Source of the DNA: Acidobacteriota bacterium
GTDB taxonomy: Bacteria > Acidobacteriota > UBA6911 > RPQK01 > DATIPO01
DNA length: 64,000 nt
Direction: 5' to 3'
Assembly: GCA_035471785.1 (NCBI GenBank)
Contig: DATIPQ010000077.1
Coordinates: 1 to 64,000 of the forward strand
A model generated the notes under the pieces. That model saw only the letters and a list, made by a program, of their open reading frames with translations. It did no database searches and had not been told where the DNA came from. A program made the translations under genes and the position numbers. This document shows, piece by piece, positions 8,326-15,916 of the stretch. Within the stretch, counting starts at the first letter, position 1. The number at the start of each line of letters is the position of its first letter.

Positions 8326-8619
8326 GTGATCAAACAAGACATTGTACGGCGTGTTGCGGATCGGATGGAGGTCACCAAAGTCAAGGCGGAGTCGGCCGTA
8401 GATGCGGTTTTCGAGGCCCTCAAGACGGCCATGAAAGAAGGAGAGCGCATCGAGCTTCGCGGATTCGGCGTCTTCATGGTCAAGCCGCGCAAGAGCGGAA
8501 TTGGACGCAATCCCCGTACTGGAGACGAGGTTCCCATACCGCCGGGCAAGACAGTCCGCTTCAAACCGGGCAAAGAGATCCGCTTCAACGATATGCAGTC
8601 CACCTCCAACGAACACTGA
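8326..8619 (+). CDS. HU/IHF-family DNA-binding protein
   Basis: A 97-residue nucleoid protein that bends DNA as a dimer. It has the family layout: N-terminal dimerisation helices, the central LRGFGVFMVKPR strand, the DNA-contacting arm GRNPRTGDEV, and FKPGKEIRFND at the end. The Ile-Glu-Leu-Arg-Gly-Phe-Gly run resembles IHF-beta more than HU, but a single gene cannot decide this. It begins with GTG at 8326, twelve bases after AGGAGG. A near-consensus promoter precedes it. The membrane protease gene starts six bases after the stop, so the two are probably co-translated. Confidence 0.92.
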   Translation: MIKQDIVRRVADRMEVTKVKAESAVDAVFEALKTAMKEGERIELRGFGVFMVKPRKSGIGRNPRTGDEVPIPPGKTVRFKPGKEIRFNDMQSTSNEH

Positions 8620-8625
8620 CCACCA

Positions 8626-9630
8626 TTGAGCCAACCGTCTTTTCCGCCTCTGCGGGACTCGATTCCTGAACCCCTTCTGATGGAAGAGCCCGGCTCCGAG
8701 GCCGAGCAGCCCCCCTCCCCGCGCGTCTGGATCAACGTCCTGATGCTGGTGCTGACCATCTTCACCACCGTCATGGCCGGGCTGGAACACGCGGTCACTT
8801 ACGATTCCGGCTACTTCATCGATAAAGTCCGCTTGTGGGGAGCCCCCCTGTTCGATTCTTTTACCATCGCGGGAGTGGCGCGCTCCATCGATTGGATGCG
8901 GGCTGCGGCCTTCAGCTTCTGCATCCTGGCCATCTTGCTGGCCCACGAGATGGGGCACTATCTCTATTGCCGCTACTACCGCATCAGTGCCACCCTGCCG
9001 TACGTGATCCCGGTGCCCTTTATCTTCGGGACGATGGGCGCCGTCATCCGCATACGCGAGCCCTTCCGCAACCGCAAGGAGCTTTTCGACGTGGGCATCG
9101 GCGGGCCCATCGCCGGATTCGTGGTGCTGATTCCGGTGCTGATGCTGTCCCTGCTCTGGTCGTCAAGCGTGGAGATTCCCCAGGACAGCGAAGCCCGGGG
9201 ACTGGTATTTGCGGTTCCCCTGCTCTTCGAATGGGTGGGGCAGTGGCTGAGCCCTCTGCCCGAGGGCCATTTGTGGATCATCCACCCCATCGGCTGGGCG
9301 GCGCTGTTCGGAGGCCTGGCCACCTCCATCAATCTGCTGCCCATCGGCCAGCTCGACGGCGGACACATCGTCTACGCCCTCTTCGGACGCCGCGTCCACC
9401 GCATGGTGTCCCACTTGACCTTCTGGGCGCTGGTGGCCCTCAGCATCTGGTCCTGGCCCTTCCCCTCCTACCTGCTCTTCGCGCTGCTGGTGCGCAAGTT
9501 CGGCTTCCGCCATCCGCCTCCCCTCGACGAGCAGGGCCTCAGGCCGGGGAAAGGACGGGCAGCTTGGGCGCTGGTGGCCCTGCTGATTTTCATCCTCACC
9601 TTCGTGCCGGTTCCCGTCCGCTGGGGATAA
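8626..9630 (+). CDS. Site-2 protease family membrane metalloprotease (M50)
   Basis: A 334-residue polytopic zinc protease that cuts within the membrane. The zinc motif HEMGH is at 107-111 and the third ligand lies in the LDGGH motif at 243-247 (preceded by NLLPIGQ). About seven hydrophobic segments surround them. FGTMGAVIRIREP is typical of the EGY1/plant-like and bacterial S2P group without a PDZ domain. The start is TTG at 8626, seven bases after the HU/IHF stop. The substrate is unknown; S2P enzymes usually release anti-sigma factors or membrane-bound regulators. Confidence 0.9.
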   Translation: MSQPSFPPLRDSIPEPLLMEEPGSEAEQPPSPRVWINVLMLVLTIFTTVMAGLEHAVTYDSGYFIDKVRLWGAPLFDSFTIAGVARSIDWMRAAAFSFCILAILLAHEMGHYLYCRYYRISATLPYVIPVPFIFGTMGAVIRIREPFRNRKELFDVGIGGPIAGFVVLIPVLMLSLLWSSSVEIPQDSEARGLVFAVPLLFEWVGQWLSPLPEGHLWIIHPIGWAALFGGLATSINLLPIGQLDGGHIVYALFGRRVHRMVSHLTFWALVALSIWSWPFPSYLLFALLVRKFGFRHPPPLDEQGLRPGKGRAAWALVALLIFILTFVPVPVRWG

Positions 9631-9644
9631 GGGCTGCCACAAGT

Positions 9645-10091
9645 CTAGCCGGCGGCGCGGATCAGTCCGCGGCGGCGCACCGCCTCCCAATCGGCCGACG
9701 GGTAAATGACCGGCGCCACCTCGATCAGGCGCGGAAAAAGGTTGAAGATGTCAAGCGAATTCCAGCGGTCGCCCGAGCGGGTGCGCAGGCCTTCCTGGTT
9801 GAGGGCCGAGGCTACTTCGGAGAGCTTCTTGTCGGCGATCAACTGCTCCAGCATCAGGACCAGGGCGCGCCGTTCCTCTTCATTCTCTTCCAGGTGAAGG
9901 CAATCTTCGGCCACCCGCAGTCCGTAGGGGACTTCTTGATAAAGCGGTTCCTGCTCCTCGCGCGGCGGACCTTGAGCAGGGCGCTCGAATTCCAGCGCCA
10001 CCAGTTTCCATCCCTCTCCTTCCTTCTCCTCGAGATAGTCAGCGGAAGGCGGCGCTTCTACAAATTCGCGCAGGCGTTCACGTCGAGACAT
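9645..10091 (-). CDS. Hypothetical protein with recombinase-like helical segment
   Basis: A 148-residue soluble protein of unknown role. The N-terminal half is acidic (GEGWKLVALEFERP). The middle, about 75-115, resembles the Recombinase-domain helix of serine recombinases (LSEVASALNQEGLRTRSGDRW). There is no catalytic serine domain, so it is not a recombinase. It may be a small DNA-binding or regulatory protein. The reading frame, start and coding character are convincing, but I do not recognise a named family. Confidence 0.65.
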   Translation of the reverse strand: MSRRERLREFVEAPPSADYLEEKEGEGWKLVALEFERPAQGPPREEQEPLYQEVPYGLRVAEDCLHLEENEEERRALVLMLEQLIADKKLSEVASALNQEGLRTRSGDRWNSLDIFNLFPRLIEVAPVIYPSADWEAVRRRGLIRAAG

Positions 10092-10254
10092 CAGGGCCTC
10101 CTAACAAGCGGACGGAAGCCACGCCGGTCGGGCGGCGATTCGCACCGTCCTCGATATCGTGGTCGAGAAGACACGCAGTCTTACCACTAGCATAAAGCAA
10201 GAGTAGTGCCAATCTGCAAATGCAGTCGCGGCGGGGCCGGAGGCGGCCTTCAGC

Positions 10255-10289
10255 GTCCGCTGGCGGGACGCCCTTGCCCGCTAGCGGAC
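10255..10289. repeat. Intergenic inverted repeat upstream of the nuclease-like gene
   Basis: Arms GTCCGCTGGCGGG (10255-10267) and CCCGCTAGCGGAC (10277-10289) pair with one mismatch around nine bases. It lies in the 275-bp GC-rich space between two divergent genes. It could be a REP-like element or a leader hairpin of the downstream gene. The rest of that space shows no gene. Confidence 0.5.
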
Positions 10290-10366
10290 AGGACCGCGCG
10301 CGCCTCGGGCGCCCCGCCCTCCACCGCGCACTTCAAGTCAGAGGGCTGTGCGAAGATGACGGCGAG

Positions 10367-10711
10367 ATGGGAGTCGTGGATGTTGTTTCTCTGGAAAACG
10401 AGTTCGCCCATGAAAGCGAAGAAGACTTCGCCCGCCTTCTCGACTTCTATGGCATCGAGTGGCGTTACGAGCCGGCTTGCTTTCCCCTGGAGCGCGATGA
10501 TTCCGGCAACATCGCCGAGAGTTTCACCCCCGATTTCTACTTGCCTCAATTCGACCTCTTCATCGAATTGACCACCATGAAGCAGCGACTGGTGACCAAG
10601 AAGAACGGCAAGGTGCGCCGCTTCCGCAACCTTTATCCCGAGTTCAATCTGAAAATCCTCTACCGGCGCGACTTCCGCAAGCTGCGCCTGAAATTCGAAG
10701 CCCAAGAATGA
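10367..10711 (+). CDS. Small PD-(D/E)XK-like putative nuclease
   Basis: A 114-residue protein whose core resembles the PD-(D/E)XK nuclease fold. A proline-aspartate pair (TPDFYLP, D56) is followed by IELTTMKQ with E67 and K72, and then by a basic stretch (KKNGKVRR) and LYRRDFRKL. The first part (EEDFARLLDFYGIEWRYEP) is like restriction-endonuclease-like domains that read the N-terminal helix then strand. The frame is open from 10220, but the upstream part is GC-rich and unlike protein. ATG at 10367 is preferred. It overlaps hpt by four bases (ATGA), so the two are made together. Function is unproven. Confidence 0.7.
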   Translation: MGVVDVVSLENEFAHESEEDFARLLDFYGIEWRYEPACFPLERDDSGNIAESFTPDFYLPQFDLFIELTTMKQRLVTKKNGKVRRFRNLYPEFNLKILYRRDFRKLRLKFEAQE

Positions 10712-11313
10712 GCGCCGCCTCTCCCCAAGTGCCGAGTCCTTCATTGGGACATGAAATCGTCTTCGACGCGGCCGACCTGCGGAGCCGGGTGGAGGAAATG
10801 GCCTCCCGGATCTCGCGCGACTACGCGGGGGCCGACTTGACCGTCATCGGACTTCTCAACGGAGCCGTCCCCTTTGTCTGCGACCTGGTGCGGGCCATCG
10901 ACCTGACGGTGCGCCTCGACTTCCTGGCCGTCAGCCGCTTCGACGGCAGTCCCGGCGGAGAGGCCAGCTTCCTCAAAGACCTGGACGACGACATCTGCGG
11001 ACGCCATGTATTGCTGGCCGACAACATCATCGACACCGGACTGAATCTGCACTTCGTCTGTTCCCAACTGGCCCAGCGCGATCCGGCCTCCTTGCAGGTG
11101 GCGGTGCTGCTGGCGCGTCCCGAACTGCGGCTGGCCCGCATCCCCGTACGCTATACCGGCTTCGAGGTGTCGGAGGAGTTCCTGATCGGCTACGGACTCG
11201 ATTACCGGGGCTGCTACCGCAACCTGCCCTACATCGCCCGCTGCCAGGTGGATTGCGAAGAGGAGGACGGACAAGGGCGCTTCCGCATGATTCCGCTGGG
11301 CGACGAAGCCTGA
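10708..11313 (+). CDS. hpt: Hypoxanthine/guanine phosphoribosyltransferase family protein
   Basis: Belongs to the PRTase family that joins a purine base to PRPP. The 201-residue sequence shows IGLLNGAVPFVCDL (pyrophosphate loop), the PRPP loop ADNIIDTG (104-111) and the late FLIGYGLDYRGCYRNLPYI segment typical of hypoxanthine PRTases. In most HPRTs the loop reads E-D-I-I-D-T-G. Here the acidic pair is D105-N106, while D109 and TG are kept. Activity is likely but specificity could be altered. It is coupled to the upstream nuclease-like gene. A small membrane protein gene starts nine bases downstream. Confidence 0.83.
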   Translation: MSAASPQVPSPSLGHEIVFDAADLRSRVEEMASRISRDYAGADLTVIGLLNGAVPFVCDLVRAIDLTVRLDFLAVSRFDGSPGGEASFLKDLDDDICGRHVLLADNIIDTGLNLHFVCSQLAQRDPASLQVAVLLARPELRLARIPVRYTGFEVSEEFLIGYGLDYRGCYRNLPYIARCQVDCEEEDGQGRFRMIPLGDEA

Positions 11314-11321
11314 GGTGAAGC

Positions 11322-11585
11322 GTGGACTTGCGTTGGCTGTGGACGGACCGTCTTTTTCAACTGGCTCTCTTCACGCTGCTTTTCGGGATCTTCTACGCCA
11401 TGGGCGTGAGCGTCCTGCTGGGCATCCGCGACAACTACCGCCGCCACTACCAGAAGTCCGAGCTGCAGTGGACTTCTCCCGCCAGCCGCTTCCGGGCCCG
11501 CGCCGGACGCCTCCCTCTGCTCTGGATCGCGCTGGCCGCCATCCTCTCGGCGCTGCTTGTGGTCTTCTGGTGGATTCCCCGCTGA
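11322..11585 (+). CDS. Small two-helix membrane protein
   Basis: An 87-residue protein with two hydrophobic helices at about 12-35 and 66-85, separated by a basic loop (RDNYRRHYQK, RFRARAGR). The start is GTG at 11322, nine bases after the hpt stop. No family is recognised. Close spacing suggests co-expression with hpt. Confidence 0.6.
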   Translation: MDLRWLWTDRLFQLALFTLLFGIFYAMGVSVLLGIRDNYRRHYQKSELQWTSPASRFRARAGRLPLLWIALAAILSALLVVFWWIPR

Positions 11586-11591
11586 GCAGTC

Positions 11592-12725
11592 CTAGGTAAA
11601 GGACAGGTTGCGCTCGAAGTCGTTGGGCGATGTGGCGGCGGCTTTGGCGGTTTCCAGGCGGATGAGGCCTTCTTGATAGAGCTGGGTCAGGTGCTGGTCG
11701 AAGGTCTGCATTCCCCACTGAGCGCCCTTGGCCACCCACTCCAGCATGCCTCCCTTGGAGGGGTCTTCGATGCAGGACTTGACGGAGAGAGTGACGCGCA
11801 TGATCTCCATGGCGGCTACCCGTCCTCTGGCGTCCTTGCGAGGCAGCAGGCGCTGGGAGATGGCGGCTCTGAGCGAATCGGCCAGTCGCAGGCGGGCCAC
11901 CGACTGCTCGTCCCGCTCGAACATGCTGACGATGCGGGTGACGGTCTTCTCCACGTCCGAGGTGTGCAGGGTGCTGAAGACCAGATGACCCGTCTCGGCC
12001 GCCTTCATGGCGATGTCGATGGTTTCGCGGTCGCGCATCTCGCCCACCATGATGACGTCGGGATCCTGGCGCAAGGCCGCCCTCAGCGCCTTCTTGAAGC
12101 TCTCGGTATCGGCGCCCACCTCGCGCTGGGTGATGGCCGAACGCATGTCGCGATGCTGATACTCGATGGGGTCTTCGATGGTGATGATCTTCTTTTCGGC
12201 ATGATGGTTGATGTGGTCGATCATGGCGGCCAGCGAGGTCGACTTGCCCGACCCGGTGACGCCGGTGACCAGCACCAGCCCGCGTTCTTCCATGGCGATG
12301 TCGGCCAGAACTTCGGGGAGCTGAAGCTCGTCCAGGCACGGAGGCGTTTCGGGAACCACCCGCATGACCACGTCAAGGGTGCCGCGCTGGCGGCACAGAT
12401 TGACGCGGAAGCGTCCTCCTGAGAAGGCGTAGGAGCAGTCCTCGTCGAGCAGGTCGCGGACCCGCTTGAGCACCTCTTCCTTGTCGCGGACGCGGGCCTG
12501 GTAGAGGATGCGGGCGGCGATGGATGCCGTATCGGAAGCGTTCAGGGCGGCCCATCCGGGCAACGGCTTGATGGCGCCGTGGCGGCGGATGCGGGGAGGA
12601 TTGCCGGCGCGCAGGTGAATGTCCGAGGCCTCGGCTGTGATGGCCTGCTTGAGCAAGGCCTCGAAATGGGTTGCCGCGGAGCGTTCCTGAGCGGCCGGAG
12701 TTGACGGGTTGGACATCGATTTCAC
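11592..12725 (-). CDS. pilT: Type IV pilus retraction ATPase (PilT family)
   Basis: A hexameric ATPase that drives pilus retraction and twitching. The 377 residues hold an N-terminal PAS-like domain (ASDIHLRAGNPPRIRRHG). The RecA-like core has Walker A GVTGSGKST at 155-163, the Asp box ITIEDPIEY, Walker B DVIMVGEMRD and the His box TGHLVFSTLHT. The ISQRLLPRKD segment is typical of PilT/PilU. No other pilus genes are nearby. The longer N-terminus with extra polar residues could equally fit PilU, so the paralogue is not settled. Confidence 0.9.
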   Translation of the reverse strand: MKSMSNPSTPAAQERSAATHFEALLKQAITAEASDIHLRAGNPPRIRRHGAIKPLPGWAALNASDTASIAARILYQARVRDKEEVLKRVRDLLDEDCSYAFSGGRFRVNLCRQRGTLDVVMRVVPETPPCLDELQLPEVLADIAMEERGLVLVTGVTGSGKSTSLAAMIDHINHHAEKKIITIEDPIEYQHRDMRSAITQREVGADTESFKKALRAALRQDPDVIMVGEMRDRETIDIAMKAAETGHLVFSTLHTSDVEKTVTRIVSMFERDEQSVARLRLADSLRAAISQRLLPRKDARGRVAAMEIMRVTLSVKSCIEDPSKGGMLEWVAKGAQWGMQTFDQHLTQLYQEGLIRLETAKAAATSPNDFERNLSFT

Positions 12726-12752
12726 CTTTCTGTGACGTCCAACATCTCATCG

Positions 12753-13799
12753 TCAGGGCCGCATCATGACTTTACCGCAACGTCCCGCCTCCATGGTCTT
12801 GAAAGCCTGGTCGAACTCGGCCAGAGGAAACTGGTGGGTGACGATCTGGGAAAGGTCGACCAATCCGCCGTCGAGCAGCGACTCCATCTTCTCCCAGGTG
12901 TCCCACAGGCGGCGTCCCACGATTCCGTGCAGGGTGAGGCCCTTGAAGATGACCAGATCGCTGAGTTCAAGGGTGAGGGGGTCGTCGGGCAATCCGAAGG
13001 CCACGGCGTGCCCGCCCGCGTGAAGCAACTCCAGGCCGCCCACAATGGCCTGGGGAGCGCCCGACATTTCCAGCAGCACGTCCACTCCCCCGTGCGGACT
13101 CAGATCGCGCACCTTCTCGACCAGCTTCTCCTGCTTGGGATTGATGACGTCGTCGGCTCCCAGCTTGAGGGCGAAGTCGAGGCGGTAGCGGCTGATGTCG
13201 GATACCAAGATGGTGCGCGCTCCCAGGGCTCTTACGATGAGCAGCGTCATCAAGCCCACCGGACCGGCCCCGGTGATGAGCACGTCCCGCCCCACCAGTT
13301 CCACGGCATACCCCACATGAATGGCATTGCCGAAGTTCTCCTTGAGGACGGCCACCTTGAGCGGCATGTCGGGAGGATTGGGACGGACATTCTGCCAGGG
13401 CAGCACGATGTATTGGGCGAAGGCTCCGTCCCGGTCCACCCCGATGATGCGGGTTTCCGGCGCCACGTGAGCCAGTCCTCTGCGGAAGTACTCGCCCTGG
13501 TAGTCGACGATATGACTTTCAGCGCTGACGAATTGGCCTACTCGGCGCTGCTGGACCCGCTCTCCCGTCTCCACCACCTTTCCGCACAGTTCGTGGCCCT
13601 GGGTAAAGGGAATCTTGTCGCCGCAGCGGTGGCGGGCCCAGGGAGTCCACTCGTAGATGTGACGGTCGGTGCCGCAAATGCTGGCGGCTTGCACTTCCAC
13701 AAGCACCTCCTCGGGACCGACCCGGGGAACCGGCATCTCGGTCATCTCCAGTCCCGCGCGGGGACCGAGCTTTCGCACAGCTCGCATCAGTTCAGGCAT
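12753..13799 (-). CDS. tdh: L-threonine 3-dehydrogenase-like zinc alcohol dehydrogenase
   Basis: Medium-chain dehydrogenase expected to oxidise L-threonine to 2-amino-3-ketobutyrate with NAD. The 348 residues carry the Tdh-type catalytic zinc and proton-relay motif ICGTDRHIYEW (C42, T44, D45, H47) and GHE (H69, E70). The Rossmann motif GAGPVGL is at 177-183, and KENFGNAIHV is typical of Tdh. The lobe that normally carries four structural-zinc cysteines (about residues 92-115) has none: it reads SAESHIVDYQGEYF. It stands divergent from thrS. Other threonine-like alcohols remain possible substrates. Confidence 0.82.
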   Translation of the reverse strand: MPELMRAVRKLGPRAGLEMTEMPVPRVGPEEVLVEVQAASICGTDRHIYEWTPWARHRCGDKIPFTQGHELCGKVVETGERVQQRRVGQFVSAESHIVDYQGEYFRRGLAHVAPETRIIGVDRDGAFAQYIVLPWQNVRPNPPDMPLKVAVLKENFGNAIHVGYAVELVGRDVLITGAGPVGLMTLLIVRALGARTILVSDISRYRLDFALKLGADDVINPKQEKLVEKVRDLSPHGGVDVLLEMSGAPQAIVGGLELLHAGGHAVAFGLPDDPLTLELSDLVIFKGLTLHGIVGRRLWDTWEKMESLLDGGLVDLSQIVTHQFPLAEFDQAFKTMEAGRCGKVMMRP

Positions 13800-13869
13800 G
13801 AAGTCTCCGTTTCTTCCCGGCTGGACCGCGCCCGCTCCCCATCCCAGGAAGGTCCGCGCCCCGCTCTCG

Positions 13870-13898
13870 TTGCCATATCGCCCTCAATTCCATATAAT
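13870..13898 (+). promoter_or_regulatory. Sigma-70 promoter of thrS
   Basis: TTGCCA (13870-13875), a 17-bp spacer and a perfect TATAAT (13893-13898). The transcript would start near 13905 and carry a leader of about 180 bases. Shortly before the gene a short stem (ATCCGT 14047-14052 with ACGGAT at about 14064-14069) could form. No T-box signature is visible. The rest of the 289-bp space holds no gene. Confidence 0.78.
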
Positions 13899-14088
13899 CC
13901 CTGTTGGCCATGCTCGAATCAAGACGACACGCCTGGACGACTTCTCGAACTACCGGCTCGGTGCGTTGAAGCGCCGACGGAAGGCCCGTGGTCAAGCCTC
14001 TCCATCTTTCGTCATTCAGTCAAGCTTGGAAGATATCGAGATTGATCCGTAGCTAAGTTCCCACGGATTGCGACGAGGTATTGGAACG

Positions 14089-15909
14089 ATGCAGCATCAA
14101 CTTGAAGAGCATAAGCAGACGCCTCTCTACAAGATGCGTCATTCGCTGGCCCACGTGCTGGCCCAGGCGGTGCAGAAGATCCGTCCCGGCGCCAAGCTGG
14201 GTTTCGGCCCTCCCGTCGACAACGGCTTCTACTACGACTTCATCCTGCCCGAGCCCATCAGCGAAGAAGATTTCCAGACCCTGGAAAAAGAGATGCGCCG
14301 CATCATCCAGGAAAAACAAGAGTTTCAGCGCCAGGAGTTGCCGGGTGAAGAAGCCGTGCAGCGCCTGCAAGACATGGGCGAGCCCCACAAGGTGGAATAC
14401 GCCAAAGAGCTGCTGGAGCAAAAGGGATTCGACCGGCTCAGCTTCTACACCAACGGCCCTTTCGTGGACATGTGCGAAGGGCCTCACCTAGAGCACACCG
14501 GCCAGATTCCGCCCGACGCCTTCAAACTGGCCAGCGTGGCCGGAGCCTACTGGCGTGGCGATGAGCGCAATACCATGATGACGCGCATTTACGGCTGGGC
14601 CTTTCCCTCCAAAAAAGAGCTCAAAGCCTACATTGCCCAGCGCGAACTGGCCCTGCAGCGCGATCACCGCAAGCTGGGCGCCCAACTCGACATCTACGTC
14701 ATCGACGACGAGATCGGCAAGGGACTTCCTCTCTGGCTTCCCAACGGCGCCGTACTGTGCCACGAACTGGAGAAGCTGGCCATGGAGATGGAGTTCAAGG
14801 ACGGATACCAGCGCGTCCTCACGCCCCATATCACCAAGGGCGGCCTCTACCAGACCTCGGGCCACCTGACCCATTACAAGGTGGGCATGTACCCGCCCAT
14901 GACCTTGCAGGAGGCCGGCGAAGAGGGCGAGGAGGTGGACCAGGATTACTACCTCAAGCCCATGAACTGTCCCCATCACCACAAGGTCTTCGCCGCCCGT
15001 CCTCGCTCTTATCGCGACCTTCCGCTGCGTTTGGCCGAATACGGCATGGTCTACCGCTACGAGAAGTCGGGACAGTTGCAGGGGCTGACGCGGGTGCGCG
15101 GGATGCACATGAACGACGCCCACATCTACTGCACGCGCCAGCAGGTGAAAGACGAATTCAAGCGCGTCATGCGGCTGCACCAGAAGCTCTACGCGCTCTT
15201 CGAGTTCTCCGACTACTACATGCGGCTCAGCCTGCGCGCGCCCGAGGATCCGCGCGACAAGTACGTCGACGATCCCGAGGCCTGGGACTACACCGAGAAA
15301 ATGGTGCGGGAGGCCATGGAAGAACTGGAAGTGGACTACCAGGTCGGACTCGGCGAAGCCGCCTTCTACGGACCCAAGGTCGACATTCAGTTCAGCACCG
15401 TGTCGGAACGCGAGTTCACGGTGTCTACCAACCAGCTCGATTTCGCCATACCGCCCCGCTTCGGACTCTCCTACGTGGGGTCGGACGGACAGGAGCACAC
15501 GCCCCTGTGCATCCACCGGGCGCCCTTGGGAACCCACGAGCGCTTCGTGGCCTTTCTCATCGAGCACTATGGCGGCGCCTTCCCCACCTGGCTGGCCCCC
15601 GTACAGGTGCGCGTCCTGCCGGTCAGCGAGCACTTCCTGGAATACGCCGAGAAGCTGAACGAGCGGCTGCGGGAAGATCTGGTGCGCAGCGAAGTCGACT
15701 CCTCGGACGAAAAGCTGGGCAAGAAGATCCGCCTGGGCGCCACCTCCAAGATCCCCATCCTGCTGGTGGTAGGCGAGAAGGAACAGGTCGACGGGACGGT
15801 GACGGTGCGGCGCTACGGAATCCGCCGGCAGAAGACCTTCAAGGTGGCGGAATTCGTCGACATGGTGAAAGACGAGATCGCCCAGCGGCGCCACCTCCGC
15901 GAATGGTAG
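14089..15909 (+). CDS. thrS: Threonyl-tRNA synthetase without TGS domain
   Basis: Charges tRNA-Thr. The 606 residues start almost directly at the editing (tRNA-SAD) domain (MRHSLAHVLAQAVQ, then GFGPPVDNGFYYDF), so the N-terminal TGS domain of about 60 residues is absent. The class II core is complete: motif 2 near YRYEKSGQLQGLTRVRGM, zinc ligands in MNCPHHH, NDAHIYCT and CIHRAPLGTHER, and a C-terminal anticodon-binding domain (APVQVRVLPVSE). The frame is open from a TTG at 14068, but ATG at 14089 is preferred. A long leader and a strong promoter precede it. Sua5 starts seven bases after the stop. Confidence 0.93.
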   Translation: MQHQLEEHKQTPLYKMRHSLAHVLAQAVQKIRPGAKLGFGPPVDNGFYYDFILPEPISEEDFQTLEKEMRRIIQEKQEFQRQELPGEEAVQRLQDMGEPHKVEYAKELLEQKGFDRLSFYTNGPFVDMCEGPHLEHTGQIPPDAFKLASVAGAYWRGDERNTMMTRIYGWAFPSKKELKAYIAQRELALQRDHRKLGAQLDIYVIDDEIGKGLPLWLPNGAVLCHELEKLAMEMEFKDGYQRVLTPHITKGGLYQTSGHLTHYKVGMYPPMTLQEAGEEGEEVDQDYYLKPMNCPHHHKVFAARPRSYRDLPLRLAEYGMVYRYEKSGQLQGLTRVRGMHMNDAHIYCTRQQVKDEFKRVMRLHQKLYALFEFSDYYMRLSLRAPEDPRDKYVDDPEAWDYTEKMVREAMEELEVDYQVGLGEAAFYGPKVDIQFSTVSEREFTVSTNQLDFAIPPRFGLSYVGSDGQEHTPLCIHRAPLGTHERFVAFLIEHYGGAFPTWLAPVQVRVLPVSEHFLEYAEKLNERLREDLVRSEVDSSDEKLGKKIRLGATSKIPILLVVGEKEQVDGTVTVRRYGIRRQKTFKVAEFVDMVKDEIAQRRHLREW

Positions 15910-15916
15910 CCGAGCC

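Noticed and set aside
13792-13995. A 67-codon reverse frame upstream of tdh
   Set aside because: It overlaps the thrS promoter region and the start of tdh and has no family or start signal.
13905-14088. T-box or tRNA-like control element before thrS
   Set aside because: No T-box core or antiterminator and no complete tRNA fold could be recognised; only a short stem is seen.
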